In this document: in pieces, positions 27,855 to 37,236 of the stretch
Position numbering within the stretch: the first letter of the stretch is position 1
How the letters are laid out: each line of letters opens with the position of its first letter
Assembly: GCF_003385515.1 (NCBI RefSeq)
Contig: NZ_QNVT01000014.1
Span: forward strand, 62,001-126,000
Length of the DNA: 64,000 bases
DNA from: Chryseobacterium pennae
GTDB taxonomy: Bacteria > Bacteroidota > Bacteroidia > Flavobacteriales > Weeksellaceae
Direction of reading: 5' to 3'
The notes under the pieces: model-generated
Databases searched by the model: none
What the model saw: only the letters and a program-made list of their open reading frames with translations
Told to the model about the DNA's origin: nothing
Translations under genes and position numbers: made by a program

Positions 27855-28301
27855 ATGAATTACACAATTAAAAAAGCAAGTCTTGAGGACCTTAATGAAA
27901 CAGCCGAATTATTTAATCTTTACCGTATTTTTTACAGACAGGCATCAGATTTGGAAAAAGGGAAAGCTTTTCTTAAGGAAAGATTTCTGAACAGTGAGTC
28001 TGATATTTTCCTTGCCTGGGCAGACGGTAAAGCTGTAGGTTTTGTACAGCTTTATAAATTATTCCATTATACTAAACTCCAAAAGCAATGGCTGTTGAGT
28101 GACTTATTTGTTCATCCTGATTATAGAGGAAAAGGGCTTTCTGTGGCATTAATTGATCGCAGTAAGCAATGGTGTGAGGAAACAGGAGCCTGCGGACTGA
28201 TGCTTGAAACCGAAAAAACAAATGAAATTGGCAATATCCTGTATCCCCGTTGCGGATTTGAATATGACGGACTGCATAATTACTACTACTGGTGGAAATA
28301 G
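27855..28301 (+). CDS. GNAT family N-acetyltransferase
   Basis: 148 residues. The acetyl-CoA motif A is LSDLFVHPDYRGKGLSVALI (Arg-Gly-x-Gly pyrophosphate loop within it), with motif B YPRCGFEYDG near the end. The N-terminal part matches aminoglycoside- or amino acid-type GNAT proteins. The acceptor is unknown. A single gene between the oxygenase and the small RNA region. Confidence 0.85.
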   Translation: MNYTIKKASLEDLNETAELFNLYRIFYRQASDLEKGKAFLKERFLNSESDIFLAWADGKAVGFVQLYKLFHYTKLQKQWLLSDLFVHPDYRGKGLSVALIDRSKQWCEETGACGLMLETEKTNEIGNILYPRCGFEYDGLHNYYYWWK

Positions 28302-28413
28302 ATTAAAACAACATAAGCATGAAATGATGATTCCTTCTGTTATTAGTTATTTATACGGAATATTGAGTAGTATTATTTCTACAATTACCAACATTTAATT
28401 CTACAGTTATTCT

Positions 28414-28577
28414 TTTACGGGTAGGGTGCATAGCCCTATTTTTGTACAGCTCTTATAGGTCAAGGGTAGGACAGTTGATTCTATTAGAGCTTATGCAAAT
28501 TATCTCCGCCTTATTTCTACTTTTTCCCCAAGTTTTATGATTAGTACCACAAAACTGCTTTTTGGCGGGGATTTTTT
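28414..28577 (+). ncRNA. Probable small non-coding RNA
   Basis: A promoter-like TTTA-N19-TATTTTTG at 28414-28444 is followed by an RNA-like segment: AGCTCTTATAG at 28448-28458 pairs with CTATTAGAGCT at 28481-28491, and TCTCCGCC near 28501 pairs with GGCGGGGA at 28564-28571, followed by a T run ATTTTTTG. There is no useful reading frame. The whole transcript would be about 130 bases. No homology to 6S, tmRNA or other known RNA was checked; the fold is a hand inference. Confidence 0.45.
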
Positions 28578-28587
28578 GCTCTACAAA

Positions 28588-28616
28588 AAAAGAGAACTGT
28601 TTTACAGTTCTCTTTT
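28588..28616. terminator. Terminator between small RNA and 28641 gene
   Basis: AAAAGAGAACTGT / ACAGTTCTCTTTT with a 3-base loop. A- and T-runs on both sides suit both strands. It most clearly serves the minus-strand gene at 28641. Confidence 0.75.
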
Positions 28617-28640
28617 GATATTATTAAGGTATGATTTCTA

Positions 28641-29222
28641 TTATTGAGCTAACTGAGTGTAAGGAGTAAGTTTATTATCATCACTCATAGTTGTTCCCAG
28701 AAATTCTCTCTTTTGGTCAGCTTTCATTCTTCCAGCAGCATCATTAGCATTGAAATAAGCTTCGTTAAGTTTGGTTGCAATCTCGGCTGGTTTGAAATCG
28801 AATTTTGTATCTCCTTCTACTCCTAAATATCCGTTCTTTCTGGTAAGATTAAAAATATAGTTGGCGTAATTGATGAATGTATTTCTAAGGTATTGCGTAT
28901 GATATTCCATACATTTTTTAGCTTTCTTGGAAGAATTGTTCATGATACAGTTTTTCATATTGTTTCTGTATAAAAACCATTCAGATTCTAAGATGCCATA
29001 CTCTTTTCCCAGTGCTGTTTTTCCGTTGATCACAATATTATTGTCACCTTCTTTTGTCGCAATGGCCTGAAGATGTTGAATGACCAATGGAACTGTAGCT
29101 TCAATTTTAGATTTAGTATCCTTTAGTATGCTAAGATCAGCAGCAGGAGATTTTTTCTTTTGAGCTGTAGTAACGTTAAAAATCAGCAGCAGTAGTACAA
29201 TCAATAAATTATATCTTTTCAT
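28641..29222 (-). CDS. Secreted protein of unknown function
   Basis: 193 residues with a signal peptide (1-20; cleavage after TTA in FNVTTAQ). The mature part is mostly helical, with CMNNSSKKAKKCMEYHTQ near 92-110, a possible disulfide pair. No domain is recognised. It is a single-gene unit ending in a terminator. Confidence 0.7.
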   Translation of the reverse strand: MKRYNLLIVLLLLIFNVTTAQKKKSPAADLSILKDTKSKIEATVPLVIQHLQAIATKEGDNNIVINGKTALGKEYGILESEWFLYRNNMKNCIMNNSSKKAKKCMEYHTQYLRNTFINYANYIFNLTRKNGYLGVEGDTKFDFKPAEIATKLNEAYFNANDAAGRMKADQKREFLGTTMSDDNKLTPYTQLAQ

Positions 29223-29689
29223 GAGAAATTTTTAAGGCACTAAAATAAATATAATTTCCCGGTTTTAACAAATTCATTTTAATAAAATTTAACAATTCTA
29301 CAATGTAATTTGTTCATTATTGTATAAATGATGGTTTTCAGTGGTTTATTGAGATTATTTTTTTATAAAATTTCTTAATAATAAATAAATTTCATGTTCA
29401 TTACGGTTGTTCGCGTTTTAAATTGTTAAAGTTTATATGAGAACTTATAATCTGGTTCAATATTGAAGAAATATTTAATGATGTAATTTAAACCAATATA
29501 AATTAACTGTTTACTGTACATGTTCTGATCTTTGGAGGCTGTTTTCCATTCTGTTTTAGCATCAATTATTATAAATACTAATAAAAATCAGGTTTTCAGG
29601 GCGAAATAAAGTGTTTTATTGTTTAGAATTATTATAAATAAAATTATATTTGCGGTTAATTATTTTTAATAAGACTAAATAATTATAAA
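29223..29689. promoter_or_regulatory. Upstream region of PepSY operon with Fur-box-like palindrome
   Basis: TTTAGAATTATTATAAA at 29622-29638 is a 17-base palindrome with one mismatched pair. It resembles the Bacteroidota Fur box and is nearly identical to the site at 36779. It overlaps the -33/spacer of a promoter read as TTTA-N19-TATATTTG (29622-29652). A weaker relative, CAATTATTATAAATA, lies near 29563. The rest is AT-rich DNA with no gene. Confidence 0.6.
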
Positions 29690-30898
29690 ATGCAACAGAC
29701 TGGTAATAAAAAATCCAAGGGTACCTTTAAAAAATATATTCTGAAAGCTCATTTATGGCTCGGGTTGCTTTCCGGTATCATTGTATTAATTGTTTCTTTG
29801 TCAGGTGCATTTTTTGTTTTTAATGAAGATATTACTGCTGCATTGCGTAAGGAACAAACCTTTCATGGTGAGAAGGATATTCAGCATAAGAAGCCAATCC
29901 CTTTACGAGAGTTAAAAAACCTGGTTAATGCACAATTAAAAAATGAAATTGTAAAAGCAGATGAAGTTACCATTCCTGTAGATCCTGCCCGTTCCTATCA
30001 ATTTGGACTGATTAAAGGTAATCCTGAAGGCTGGAATCATTTCAACAGCATTATTGTCTATAAAAACGTTTATGTAAATCAATATACCGGAAAGGTCATT
30101 GCAATATATGATGTAAAAAATAATCCTTTCTTTATCTGTATGGCATTGCACCGCTCTTTACTGTTGAGTGACAAAGTTGGTGGTACTATTGTAGGAGTAT
30201 CTACAATTATCTTTGTAGTAATGCTGATTACCGGGATTGTCTTATGGTGGCCGAAGAATAAAAAAATGCGAAAACAGCGCCTGTGGTTCCAATGGGAGAA
30301 AGTAAAAGGCTGGCGACGAAAGAACTATGATATGCACAATATCCTTGGTTTTTACGTTTCCTTTTTGGCCCTTATTGTTGCTGTTACAGGGATTATGTAT
30401 TCGTTCCGTATTACTCAAATGTGGGTATATGTATTGCTTAATGGTTTTTCCTCAGCGACAGCGGATTTCAGTCAGTACAAAACAACAGCTCCGGAATCTG
30501 TAGAAACAGCAACAACCATAGACAGAATTATAGAACAGGTAAAAATTCATTATCCAACGGCTCATTCTTTTGGAGTTGATCTGGAAGATCATACAGAAGC
30601 AGATCACAAACACGATAATCTGAGCATATGGATCAAGGAAAAGGAGTTCACTTATGCTGAGTCTTCCATGATGATTTTTGACGAACATTCAGGAAAACTG
30701 TTATTTAACCGTCCACATGAAGACAAGGTTATGGCTGAAAGGGCTACAGATGCTACCTATGATTTGCATGTGGGAGCCTTCTTCGGAATGCCCGGTAAAA
30801 TATTAGCTTTTATCATGAGCTTATTCTGTGCTTCATTGCCTGTAACCGGGTTTATGATCTGGTGGGGCAGGAAAAATAAAAAGAAAACAACAACCTAA
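29690..30898 (+). CDS. PepSY-associated TM helix domain protein
   Basis: 402 residues with four transmembrane helices (about 18-38, 158-180, 218-240 and 372-392) and two periplasmic PepSY-type regions between them. HLWLGLLSGIIVLIVSLSGA near 20-39 and DMHNILGFYVSFLALI near 209-224 are the classic family histidine-containing segments. Related proteins in siderophore and heme loci are thought to move electrons to reduce iron. It is followed after 11 bases by a TonB receptor gene and preceded by a Fur-like box, so iron control is likely. Confidence 0.85.
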   Translation: MQQTGNKKSKGTFKKYILKAHLWLGLLSGIIVLIVSLSGAFFVFNEDITAALRKEQTFHGEKDIQHKKPIPLRELKNLVNAQLKNEIVKADEVTIPVDPARSYQFGLIKGNPEGWNHFNSIIVYKNVYVNQYTGKVIAIYDVKNNPFFICMALHRSLLLSDKVGGTIVGVSTIIFVVMLITGIVLWWPKNKKMRKQRLWFQWEKVKGWRRKNYDMHNILGFYVSFLALIVAVTGIMYSFRITQMWVYVLLNGFSSATADFSQYKTTAPESVETATTIDRIIEQVKIHYPTAHSFGVDLEDHTEADHKHDNLSIWIKEKEFTYAESSMMIFDEHSGKLLFNRPHEDKVMAERATDATYDLHVGAFFGMPGKILAFIMSLFCASLPVTGFMIWWGRKNKKKTTT

Positions 30899-30909
30899 AC
30901 TCATTATTC

Positions 30910-33033
30910 ATGAAGAAACACTATATATGGCTACCTTTAATGGCGAGCCTGAATGGCTACGGACAAACAGAAAGCCAGAACGACTCTCTGCAGACGGAAA
31001 AAATTTCAGAGATTAGTGGCATTGTAGTAAAAGGGAACAAAGCGGTTTTTCAGCAGAAAGCTGATAAAATGATTTTTAATGTTGAAAACAGTGTGCTATC
31101 CGATGGAACTACTGTATTGGAAGTACTGGGCAAAACACCGGGGGTAGTGGTTTCGCAGGAAGGTGAGCTGTCCTTACGCGGTAAGAAAGGGGTAAGTGTA
31201 ATGATTAACGGTAAGCTGAGTTCACTGTCAACTAAGGAGCTGGCCAATTTGTTACGTTCTACCAATTCTACACTGGTAAAGAATATTGAAATTATTGCCA
31301 ATCCTTCTTCCAAATATGATGCAGCCGGAAATGCAGGGATCATTAATATTGTCCTTAAAAAGAGCTCACTGGAAGGGCTTAGCGGTAACTACTATATAAA
31401 TGGCGGAAGAGGCCGTAAAAACAGAGTAAATACCGGATTAAGTCTGAACTATACCCATAAGAAACTGTCTTTACACGGAGATTATAGTTACACATTCCGT
31501 GGTGAGGAAGAAAGACGGGAATTTAGTCAGGTTTTCTTTGATGAAAAGCAGCCACAGCAGATGACGAGAAGAACGGATCAGAACTCAACAACAAATGAGC
31601 CTTTAACGTCCAATAATTTTAAAGTAGGAGCAGACTATGCTTTCAGTGATAAAACAAGTATTGGTGCTTTATTCGATGCTAAAATAGGGAGGTATGAAGA
31701 CTTCTCGAAGGGCGAAAACAGGATATTTCAGCCTGTGGATAATCTGTTTGCTCATGTGTTTTCTGATAACCAAAGTAAAGAAAACTGGTACGATTATACC
31801 TATAATTTAAAAGGGACACACATTTTCAACGAAAAAGACTATAAAGTAGATGTAGATCTGGAATACGAAACTTCGCGTTTCTCTTCCCGTCAGAATCAGC
31901 TTTCGGATGCATTAGTGAATCAGGGGACAGAGAAGTTTAATAATAGGAGAGGGAGTATTGCTTCCCGTTTGAAGGTTTTCAATGCTAAAGTAGATTTTAC
32001 ACTTCCTTTTAACGAAAAACATAGTCTGGAAACAGGGCTGAAGTCTACGGTAAAGTCAAATAAGAATCCTTCGGAATATTTTATACAACAAGGTGAAGAA
32101 TGGATCAATGATGATAAAGCAAGTAATGAATATGTATACAAAGAACAGATTCATGCGCTGTATGCCAACTATAAACTAAATCTTACGAAGTGGACCTTCC
32201 AGCTGGGGTTAAGAACGGAAATGACCCATACAGACATCAATCAGAAAACGTCTCAGGAACAACGGAAAAGAGATTATACAAACCTGTTTCCCAGTGCATC
32301 CATCAAATATCAGATGGATGATCAGCATGGATTCTATGCTTCATACAGTAAAAGAATCAACAGACCAAGCCACTTCGACCTGAATCCGTTCCGTTTCTAC
32401 GATGATCCGTTCAACTATTGGCAGGGAAATCCTAATCTGAATCCCGAGTTTACTCATGCAACAGAAGTGGGCTATACCTTTGGAAAATACATCATAGCAT
32501 CTGCTTATTTTAGTGTAACAAATGATGTAATGACAGAAGTATATAATTATCAGCCGGACACCGGAATTCTGGTTAAAACCCAGGACAACCTGAACAAATC
32601 TTATGTGTATGGTGCCAACATAACGGCTACTACAAAGCTTTTCAGCTTCTGGTCGCTTACTTCCATGTTTAATATATTCAACAATGAGTATAAAGGCAAT
32701 TATCAGAATTATTCGGTGAACAGTTCACAGCTTGCATTTACGGTTAATGCACAAAACAGTTTCAATATTGCAAAAGGATTGAAAGCAGAAGCTAATGCAC
32801 AGTATTTCTCAAAATCAAACATTGGCTTGTTTATCCGTGATGCTTACTTTGATCTGACATTAGGAGTTTCAAAAACATTATTGAAAGATAAAGCAACCGT
32901 AAAACTTGCAGTAACTGACTTATTAAAAACAAACAATTACCGGGTAACAGGAGATAACTTTAGTTCTACTATTCGACAAAAATATAATCTGGATAGCCGG
33001 GTAGTAACATTATCGTTCAATTACAAACTTTAA
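30910..33033 (+). CDS. TonB-dependent receptor/outer-membrane beta-barrel protein
   Basis: 707 residues with a signal peptide ending near GYGQ (19). The plug domain carries ADKMIFNVENSVLSDGTTVLEVL and GTPGVVVSQEGELSLRGKKGVSVMINGK-like features (split), followed by YDAAGNAGIINIVLKK. The remainder is a large barrel with aromatic-ended strands to the final VTLSFNYKL. The usual N-terminal carboxypeptidase-regulatory domain is missing; the plug begins almost directly after the signal peptide. The operon and Fur-like box suggest iron-siderophore uptake, but the ligand is inferred. Confidence 0.85.
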   Translation: MKKHYIWLPLMASLNGYGQTESQNDSLQTEKISEISGIVVKGNKAVFQQKADKMIFNVENSVLSDGTTVLEVLGKTPGVVVSQEGELSLRGKKGVSVMINGKLSSLSTKELANLLRSTNSTLVKNIEIIANPSSKYDAAGNAGIINIVLKKSSLEGLSGNYYINGGRGRKNRVNTGLSLNYTHKKLSLHGDYSYTFRGEEERREFSQVFFDEKQPQQMTRRTDQNSTTNEPLTSNNFKVGADYAFSDKTSIGALFDAKIGRYEDFSKGENRIFQPVDNLFAHVFSDNQSKENWYDYTYNLKGTHIFNEKDYKVDVDLEYETSRFSSRQNQLSDALVNQGTEKFNNRRGSIASRLKVFNAKVDFTLPFNEKHSLETGLKSTVKSNKNPSEYFIQQGEEWINDDKASNEYVYKEQIHALYANYKLNLTKWTFQLGLRTEMTHTDINQKTSQEQRKRDYTNLFPSASIKYQMDDQHGFYASYSKRINRPSHFDLNPFRFYDDPFNYWQGNPNLNPEFTHATEVGYTFGKYIIASAYFSVTNDVMTEVYNYQPDTGILVKTQDNLNKSYVYGANITATTKLFSFWSLTSMFNIFNNEYKGNYQNYSVNSSQLAFTVNAQNSFNIAKGLKAEANAQYFSKSNIGLFIRDAYFDLTLGVSKTLLKDKATVKLAVTDLLKTNNYRVTGDNFSSTIRQKYNLDSRVVTLSFNYKL

Positions 33034-33038
33034 TATGC

Positions 33039-33075
33039 AGAGCCTTGTCAAGGTTTCAAACCTTGACAAGGCTCT
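33039..33075. repeat. Long perfect inverted repeat, family CCTTGTCAAGGTTT
   Basis: An 18-bp perfect stem around a single base, AGAGCCTTGTCAAGGTTT-c-mirror. The core CCTTGTCAAGGTTTnAAACCTTGACAAGG is repeated at 57379-57413. It sits six bases after the receptor stop and could act as a terminator-like hairpin, but it lacks a clear T-run on the plus strand. Confidence 0.8.
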
Positions 33076-33122
33076 TTAACTACCAATCTCTTTAACTGCC
33101 CACAGCACTTGAAATAGAAACT

Positions 33123-33161
33123 AAAAAAGCTGTTCTCAAAATTATTGAGAACAGCTTTTTT
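33123..33161. terminator. Bidirectional terminator between TonB operons
   Basis: AAAAAAGCTGTTCTCAA / TTGAGAACAGCTTTTTT, 17-bp perfect stem with a short loop, between convergent genes 30910-33033 and 33207-34409. Confidence 0.85.
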
Positions 33162-33206
33162 TATCAATTAAGTATCTATATTTTCTACAGAATTAATAAG
33201 TTTTAA

Positions 33207-34409
33207 TTAGTCATAGAACTTATCAAAACGGGCAAAACCGGAAATATTATCAGGAAGCTTCATACCTTTCGTTATTTTGTCAGTTTGAGGATCATAGATC
33301 CATACATAGTTACCCCCTTTACTGGCATTTACAGCAATGTATAGCTTTTTATCCTGAACAAACAGACCTTGTTCATAAGGTTCATCTCCTGGCAGTTCAT
33401 CCAATACTCTAACCAATTGTTTGGTTTCAGTGTCTATTATAGCATAGCGGCCATTATAGGTATTACCCAATGCAGGATCACGGTATAAAATCACCATCTT
33501 ATTATTACCAATATAATCAATCATTGTTTCCAGATTTTTACCTCCTACAAGATCTGTAAGATTGATCTGATAACCCATATCAGGAGATGTACCTCCTTTA
33601 AGAGTCCTGAAAAGATGAATCTTACTTGTACCAGCTCCTACACGAGGAAAACAGGCATAATAAAAGGCTTCATTATCCTTTTTGAAAGCGGTTTTAAAAT
33701 AAGGTGAGCCGTTGGCTACACCAGAACTCCGGTTATCAGCTGCTGAGTGCGTTACTTTAAAGGTTTTATAATCTATAACAGCAAAATTGTAAAATTCCGG
33801 AGTAATCCATTTTCCATTGCGGTAGCTGTATTGTAAATAGATATGCCCATCCATATAGGTCATAGAGCCTATCGTATAAAATTTATAAGCATCGGGAAAA
33901 GGCTCAAATCCTTTAATTTCACCCTGGCGGATAATACTAAGATCTACCGCATTGAAAACTGTATAACGGATATGCTGGCCATCACCTGTTTCTCCCACCA
34001 GTACCAAAGTATTATCATCTATCCATACATAACTGGAAATATCACTGATGTAAGTATAAGGAACTTCTTTTGCAGTAGTGAGCCTATCCTGTGTGTATTT
34101 AAACTTTTTAAAGACTCCCTGATCGGTTTTGTAGTTATAAATAAAACCATTTTTTACGATGTAAGAATAGGTTCCCTTAGAATTGATTTCGTCTCCTTCT
34201 TTGGTAATATCCATTTCACCTGTTGTAACATCATTGGTGGCCGTCATATAATGTACGGTATTGGGCCAGCTTCCCAAAGCAGAAAGCAGAAAGTATTTGT
34301 AGTCTTTTTCGCCGCTTCCGGAAGTACCGGAGTCAGGTTCGCGTTCACAGCCAATAATGGTTAAACATGCAAGTATTAAAAGTATGCTGTTTCTGAAATA
34401 GTGTGTCAT
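33207..34409 (-). CDS. DUF4374 domain lipoprotein
   Basis: 400 residues. The lipobox TIIGC puts the lipidated cysteine at Cys21. The mature protein is a long beta-propeller-like sequence with repeated YxIID/IYDPQT units, consistent with DUF4374, a family of surface lipoproteins encoded beside TonB receptors in Bacteroidota. The role may be in binding of an iron chelate or a metal, but this is not established. It starts seven bases after the receptor gene, so it is the second gene of an operon. Confidence 0.82.
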   Translation of the reverse strand: MTHYFRNSILLILACLTIIGCEREPDSGTSGSGEKDYKYFLLSALGSWPNTVHYMTATNDVTTGEMDITKEGDEINSKGTYSYIVKNGFIYNYKTDQGVFKKFKYTQDRLTTAKEVPYTYISDISSYVWIDDNTLVLVGETGDGQHIRYTVFNAVDLSIIRQGEIKGFEPFPDAYKFYTIGSMTYMDGHIYLQYSYRNGKWITPEFYNFAVIDYKTFKVTHSAADNRSSGVANGSPYFKTAFKKDNEAFYYACFPRVGAGTSKIHLFRTLKGGTSPDMGYQINLTDLVGGKNLETMIDYIGNNKMVILYRDPALGNTYNGRYAIIDTETKQLVRVLDELPGDEPYEQGLFVQDKKLYIAVNASKGGNYVWIYDPQTDKITKGMKLPDNISGFARFDKFYD

Positions 34410-34415
34410 GGTTTT

Positions 34416-36776
34416 TTACTTAAGTAGATATCTGAATTTTACATAGAAAGCACGTCCCTGCTTCTGAAGTTTGAAGTTGTCATAGGCCAGGGCATCGCTA
34501 AGATTGGTTACATCAAATGCTAGGTTATATCTTCCGTTTTTCATAGAATAGCTTATACCTATGTTGTGAAGCGTTTGTCTTGGGATTACCGGAATGTTTC
34601 TTGGATTTCCGTAGGTTTTCCAGTTTTTGTAGAACCAGTCGGTCATCTGCAGTCCGTAGTAAAGCTCTATACGGCTGTCTTTCTGAAACCAGTCATCTTT
34701 ACCGATGCTTACATTTGCATTTCCAAATAACCAGGGCTGGTTAGGAACATCTTTTTTGTAAGTAGCTGAAATTACGTCTTCACTGTTGTTGGCAAATTTT
34801 GTATTGTCATAAGCTTTGTTGTAGCTCACATTCATTAATACATTCAGGAGTCTTTTGTATTGGTAACTCAGTTCACCTTCCAGTCCGCGGGTAAAGATAT
34901 TAGACAGGTTTTCATATTTGAAAGTACTGTTGTATAAATTAGGAACAGTGAAGATAAAATCCTTTGTATCACGGATGTATCCGGCACCTTCTATACGGAA
35001 AGCATGTTGTCCCCAATGGTGATTGAAGTAGAAACCTACATTTACATTATCACTGGTTTCAGGTTTCAGATTCATATTACTGGTTACAGCCACACCATCT
35101 CCGAAAATTTCCTGAGGTTCTACCAAACGGTAAGAACGTTCAAAAGACCCTTTAAGTCCAAGTTCTCTGGTGATTTTTACAGTGGTTGCAAAACCGTAGC
35201 CCCAGTTACTGAAATTATCTTTTACCGGATTATCAGTTCTGGTTACCTGATCAAAAATCATCTTCTGAAGTCCTACCTGATAGTATTTTGCAAAAAACAC
35301 GTTGGTCCAATGTCTATTGAAAAATTCCTGTTGATAAGCCATAGACAAGATCTGCTTGGTCATCTTAGCCGGAGATACATCATCCTTTTCCTCCTCCAGT
35401 TGATTGAAGGTAGTATTCTTAAGGTAATCGAGTACATAATTGAAGATAAGCTTATGATGGTCAACAATTTTATAAGTAGCACCCAACTGAGAATACAGAC
35501 GGTCTTCGTGCTGCATGATGATACTTCTGCCTCCTTTTTCACTTGTAGCAGAAGGCACAAAAGTACCATCCCAGCTATATTTACGCATTAGGGTATCAGT
35601 TGCCTTCTGAACACTTTTAGAAAAACCGGCATAAAGATTCACATCTAAATGGTCATTAAAAAGGTTAGCTTTTTTATACTTCATAAAGTAATTATGAGCC
35701 TCTCCGCTTTGTTTTACTCCACCATACACTACATCCTGGTTGGAACCTGTCTGGATCTGTTTATCGAAAACCGATTGTGATGCTCCTACAAAGAAAGAAT
35801 CTGCCCAGCTTTTATTTTCTAATCCGAATTCAGCCATTCCGAAAACGGATTGATATCTGTCATTAAAACGCTTCAGGTTTCTCGGCTCATACTCATTTTT
35901 GGCAGCATTCCATATTTTCATATCCTTCATCAGATAGTTGTTATCCGAGTGGTTATAAAAACTGTTGATGCGCAGGATAATTCCTGTTTTTTCATCTTTA
36001 AACTGTCCGTTCAGGTTGATACGCTGTGTATTGAAAGACCCTACGCTTATACCTGCATCCAGATAATTTTTGCTGTTTCCCGGAGTAATAATATTTACCG
36101 CTCCACCCATAGCATCAGTACTTAGATGAATAGGAACAACCCCTTTATAAATCTCCACACGGTCAGCCATATTTACCGGCAGCGTGCTCAGGTCTACACC
36201 TTTTCCAAGCATTTCCAAAGGAACGCCATCTATAAAGAACTTCACGGCTTTACCGGACATTCCGTTAATAGAGAAATTATAATCGGAACCTACACCTCCC
36301 TGCTGACGAACTTTAATTCCGGTGGTCCTGTTCAGAACCTGATTAAGATCCGCTGTAGTATTGGCTAATTTAGCAACATCTATGGCATTAACAGTAAAAG
36401 CACCGTCTTGCAGTGCCTTCACTTTACCTTTTCCATGTACAATAACTTCTTTTACAACCGCATGATCTTCTGCTAACTGAATATTTATCGGAGATCCTTC
36501 AGTGCCAAAGTTCATCTTCCTTCTAAACTTTTTATAGCCATCCAGGCTGAAGATTAATAGAGCATCTCCTTTTTTGTAACTAATTCTGAAATTTCCGTTT
36601 TGATCGGTTTGTGTTTTAATTTTTGTGTTTTCAACAAAAATGGTTACTCCGCTTAACCCCTGTTTTGTGTGGTCCTGTACAACTCCCTGAACTGAATAAT
36701 CACTGTCCTGTGCTTTGATTTGGGATATTGAAAGAGTAAAAATAAGAAAGATAAAAATTCGTTGATATAATTTCAT
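34416..36776 (-). CDS. TonB-dependent receptor with CarboxypepD_reg-like domain
   Basis: 786 residues with a signal peptide (1-22, cleavage near IKAQ). A carboxypeptidase-regulatory-like domain (about 28-110) has the GVVQDHTKQGLSGVTI and KGDALLIFSLDGYKK features; a TonB box-like segment follows, then a plug with GGVGSDYNFSINGMSGK and VEIYKGVVPIHL, then a large barrel ending FYVKFRYLLK. With DUF4374 and a Fur-like box it should import an iron-siderophore or related chelate; the ligand is inferred. Confidence 0.9.
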   Translation of the reverse strand: MKLYQRIFIFLIFTLSISQIKAQDSDYSVQGVVQDHTKQGLSGVTIFVENTKIKTQTDQNGNFRISYKKGDALLIFSLDGYKKFRRKMNFGTEGSPINIQLAEDHAVVKEVIVHGKGKVKALQDGAFTVNAIDVAKLANTTADLNQVLNRTTGIKVRQQGGVGSDYNFSINGMSGKAVKFFIDGVPLEMLGKGVDLSTLPVNMADRVEIYKGVVPIHLSTDAMGGAVNIITPGNSKNYLDAGISVGSFNTQRINLNGQFKDEKTGIILRINSFYNHSDNNYLMKDMKIWNAAKNEYEPRNLKRFNDRYQSVFGMAEFGLENKSWADSFFVGASQSVFDKQIQTGSNQDVVYGGVKQSGEAHNYFMKYKKANLFNDHLDVNLYAGFSKSVQKATDTLMRKYSWDGTFVPSATSEKGGRSIIMQHEDRLYSQLGATYKIVDHHKLIFNYVLDYLKNTTFNQLEEEKDDVSPAKMTKQILSMAYQQEFFNRHWTNVFFAKYYQVGLQKMIFDQVTRTDNPVKDNFSNWGYGFATTVKITRELGLKGSFERSYRLVEPQEIFGDGVAVTSNMNLKPETSDNVNVGFYFNHHWGQHAFRIEGAGYIRDTKDFIFTVPNLYNSTFKYENLSNIFTRGLEGELSYQYKRLLNVLMNVSYNKAYDNTKFANNSEDVISATYKKDVPNQPWLFGNANVSIGKDDWFQKDSRIELYYGLQMTDWFYKNWKTYGNPRNIPVIPRQTLHNIGISYSMKNGRYNLAFDVTNLSDALAYDNFKLQKQGRAFYVKFRYLLK

Positions 36777-36778
36777 TA

Positions 36779-36795
36779 TTTATAATTATTATAAA
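36779..36795. promoter_or_regulatory. Fur-box-like perfect palindrome
   Basis: TTTATAATTATTATAAA is a perfect 17-base palindrome between the promoter -7 box and the receptor start. It matches the site at 29622-29638 in 16 of 17 bases, which links the two operons to one regulator, most likely Fur. Confidence 0.6.
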
Positions 36796-36798
36796 CAA

Positions 36799-36829
36799 CA
36801 AAACTAAATCATCCTTTTGAAACCTCAAA
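36799..36829 (-). promoter_or_regulatory. Receptor promoter (TTTG-N19-TAGTTTTG)
   Basis: On the minus strand TTTG at 36829-36826 is followed after exactly 19 bases by TAGTTTTG at 36806-36799, the best promoter match in the window. The palindrome at 36779-36795 lies just downstream, where a bound repressor would block initiation. Confidence 0.8.
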
Positions 36830-37236
36830 GAAAATGGCTTATTTATTTTTAATTATTCTAATTAGTATTAATATGAGTAAAAAAATAAAATTGAACAAAA
36901 AATGTAAATAGTTTAAAACCAAACAGTAACATTAAAGGATCTAATTATTGTTTTTTATTAGTATGAAAAAAATCATCTCAAAAGCAAAACTTTATAAAAT
37001 TACCTTGTTTTATTCTCTTTATGGAGTATGAGCACTCGTTTTTTTTGTGAGCAGTATTTCAGAATTTTTTTAAATTCTATTATTATGTTAATCGTAATAC
37101 TACTACAATTATTAAAAAAACAGTTAATTCATTTTGAAGAGAATATTTATCGTAATATCTTAGTAATACCAATCATAGAATATAATTAGAAAAAAAATAA
37201 AATCACAGGAAAAACTAACACAGAAATTACATAGAT

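Noticed and set aside
28204..28398. Frame overlapping the GNAT gene end
   Set aside because: Shadow of the GNAT gene with no support after its stop codon.
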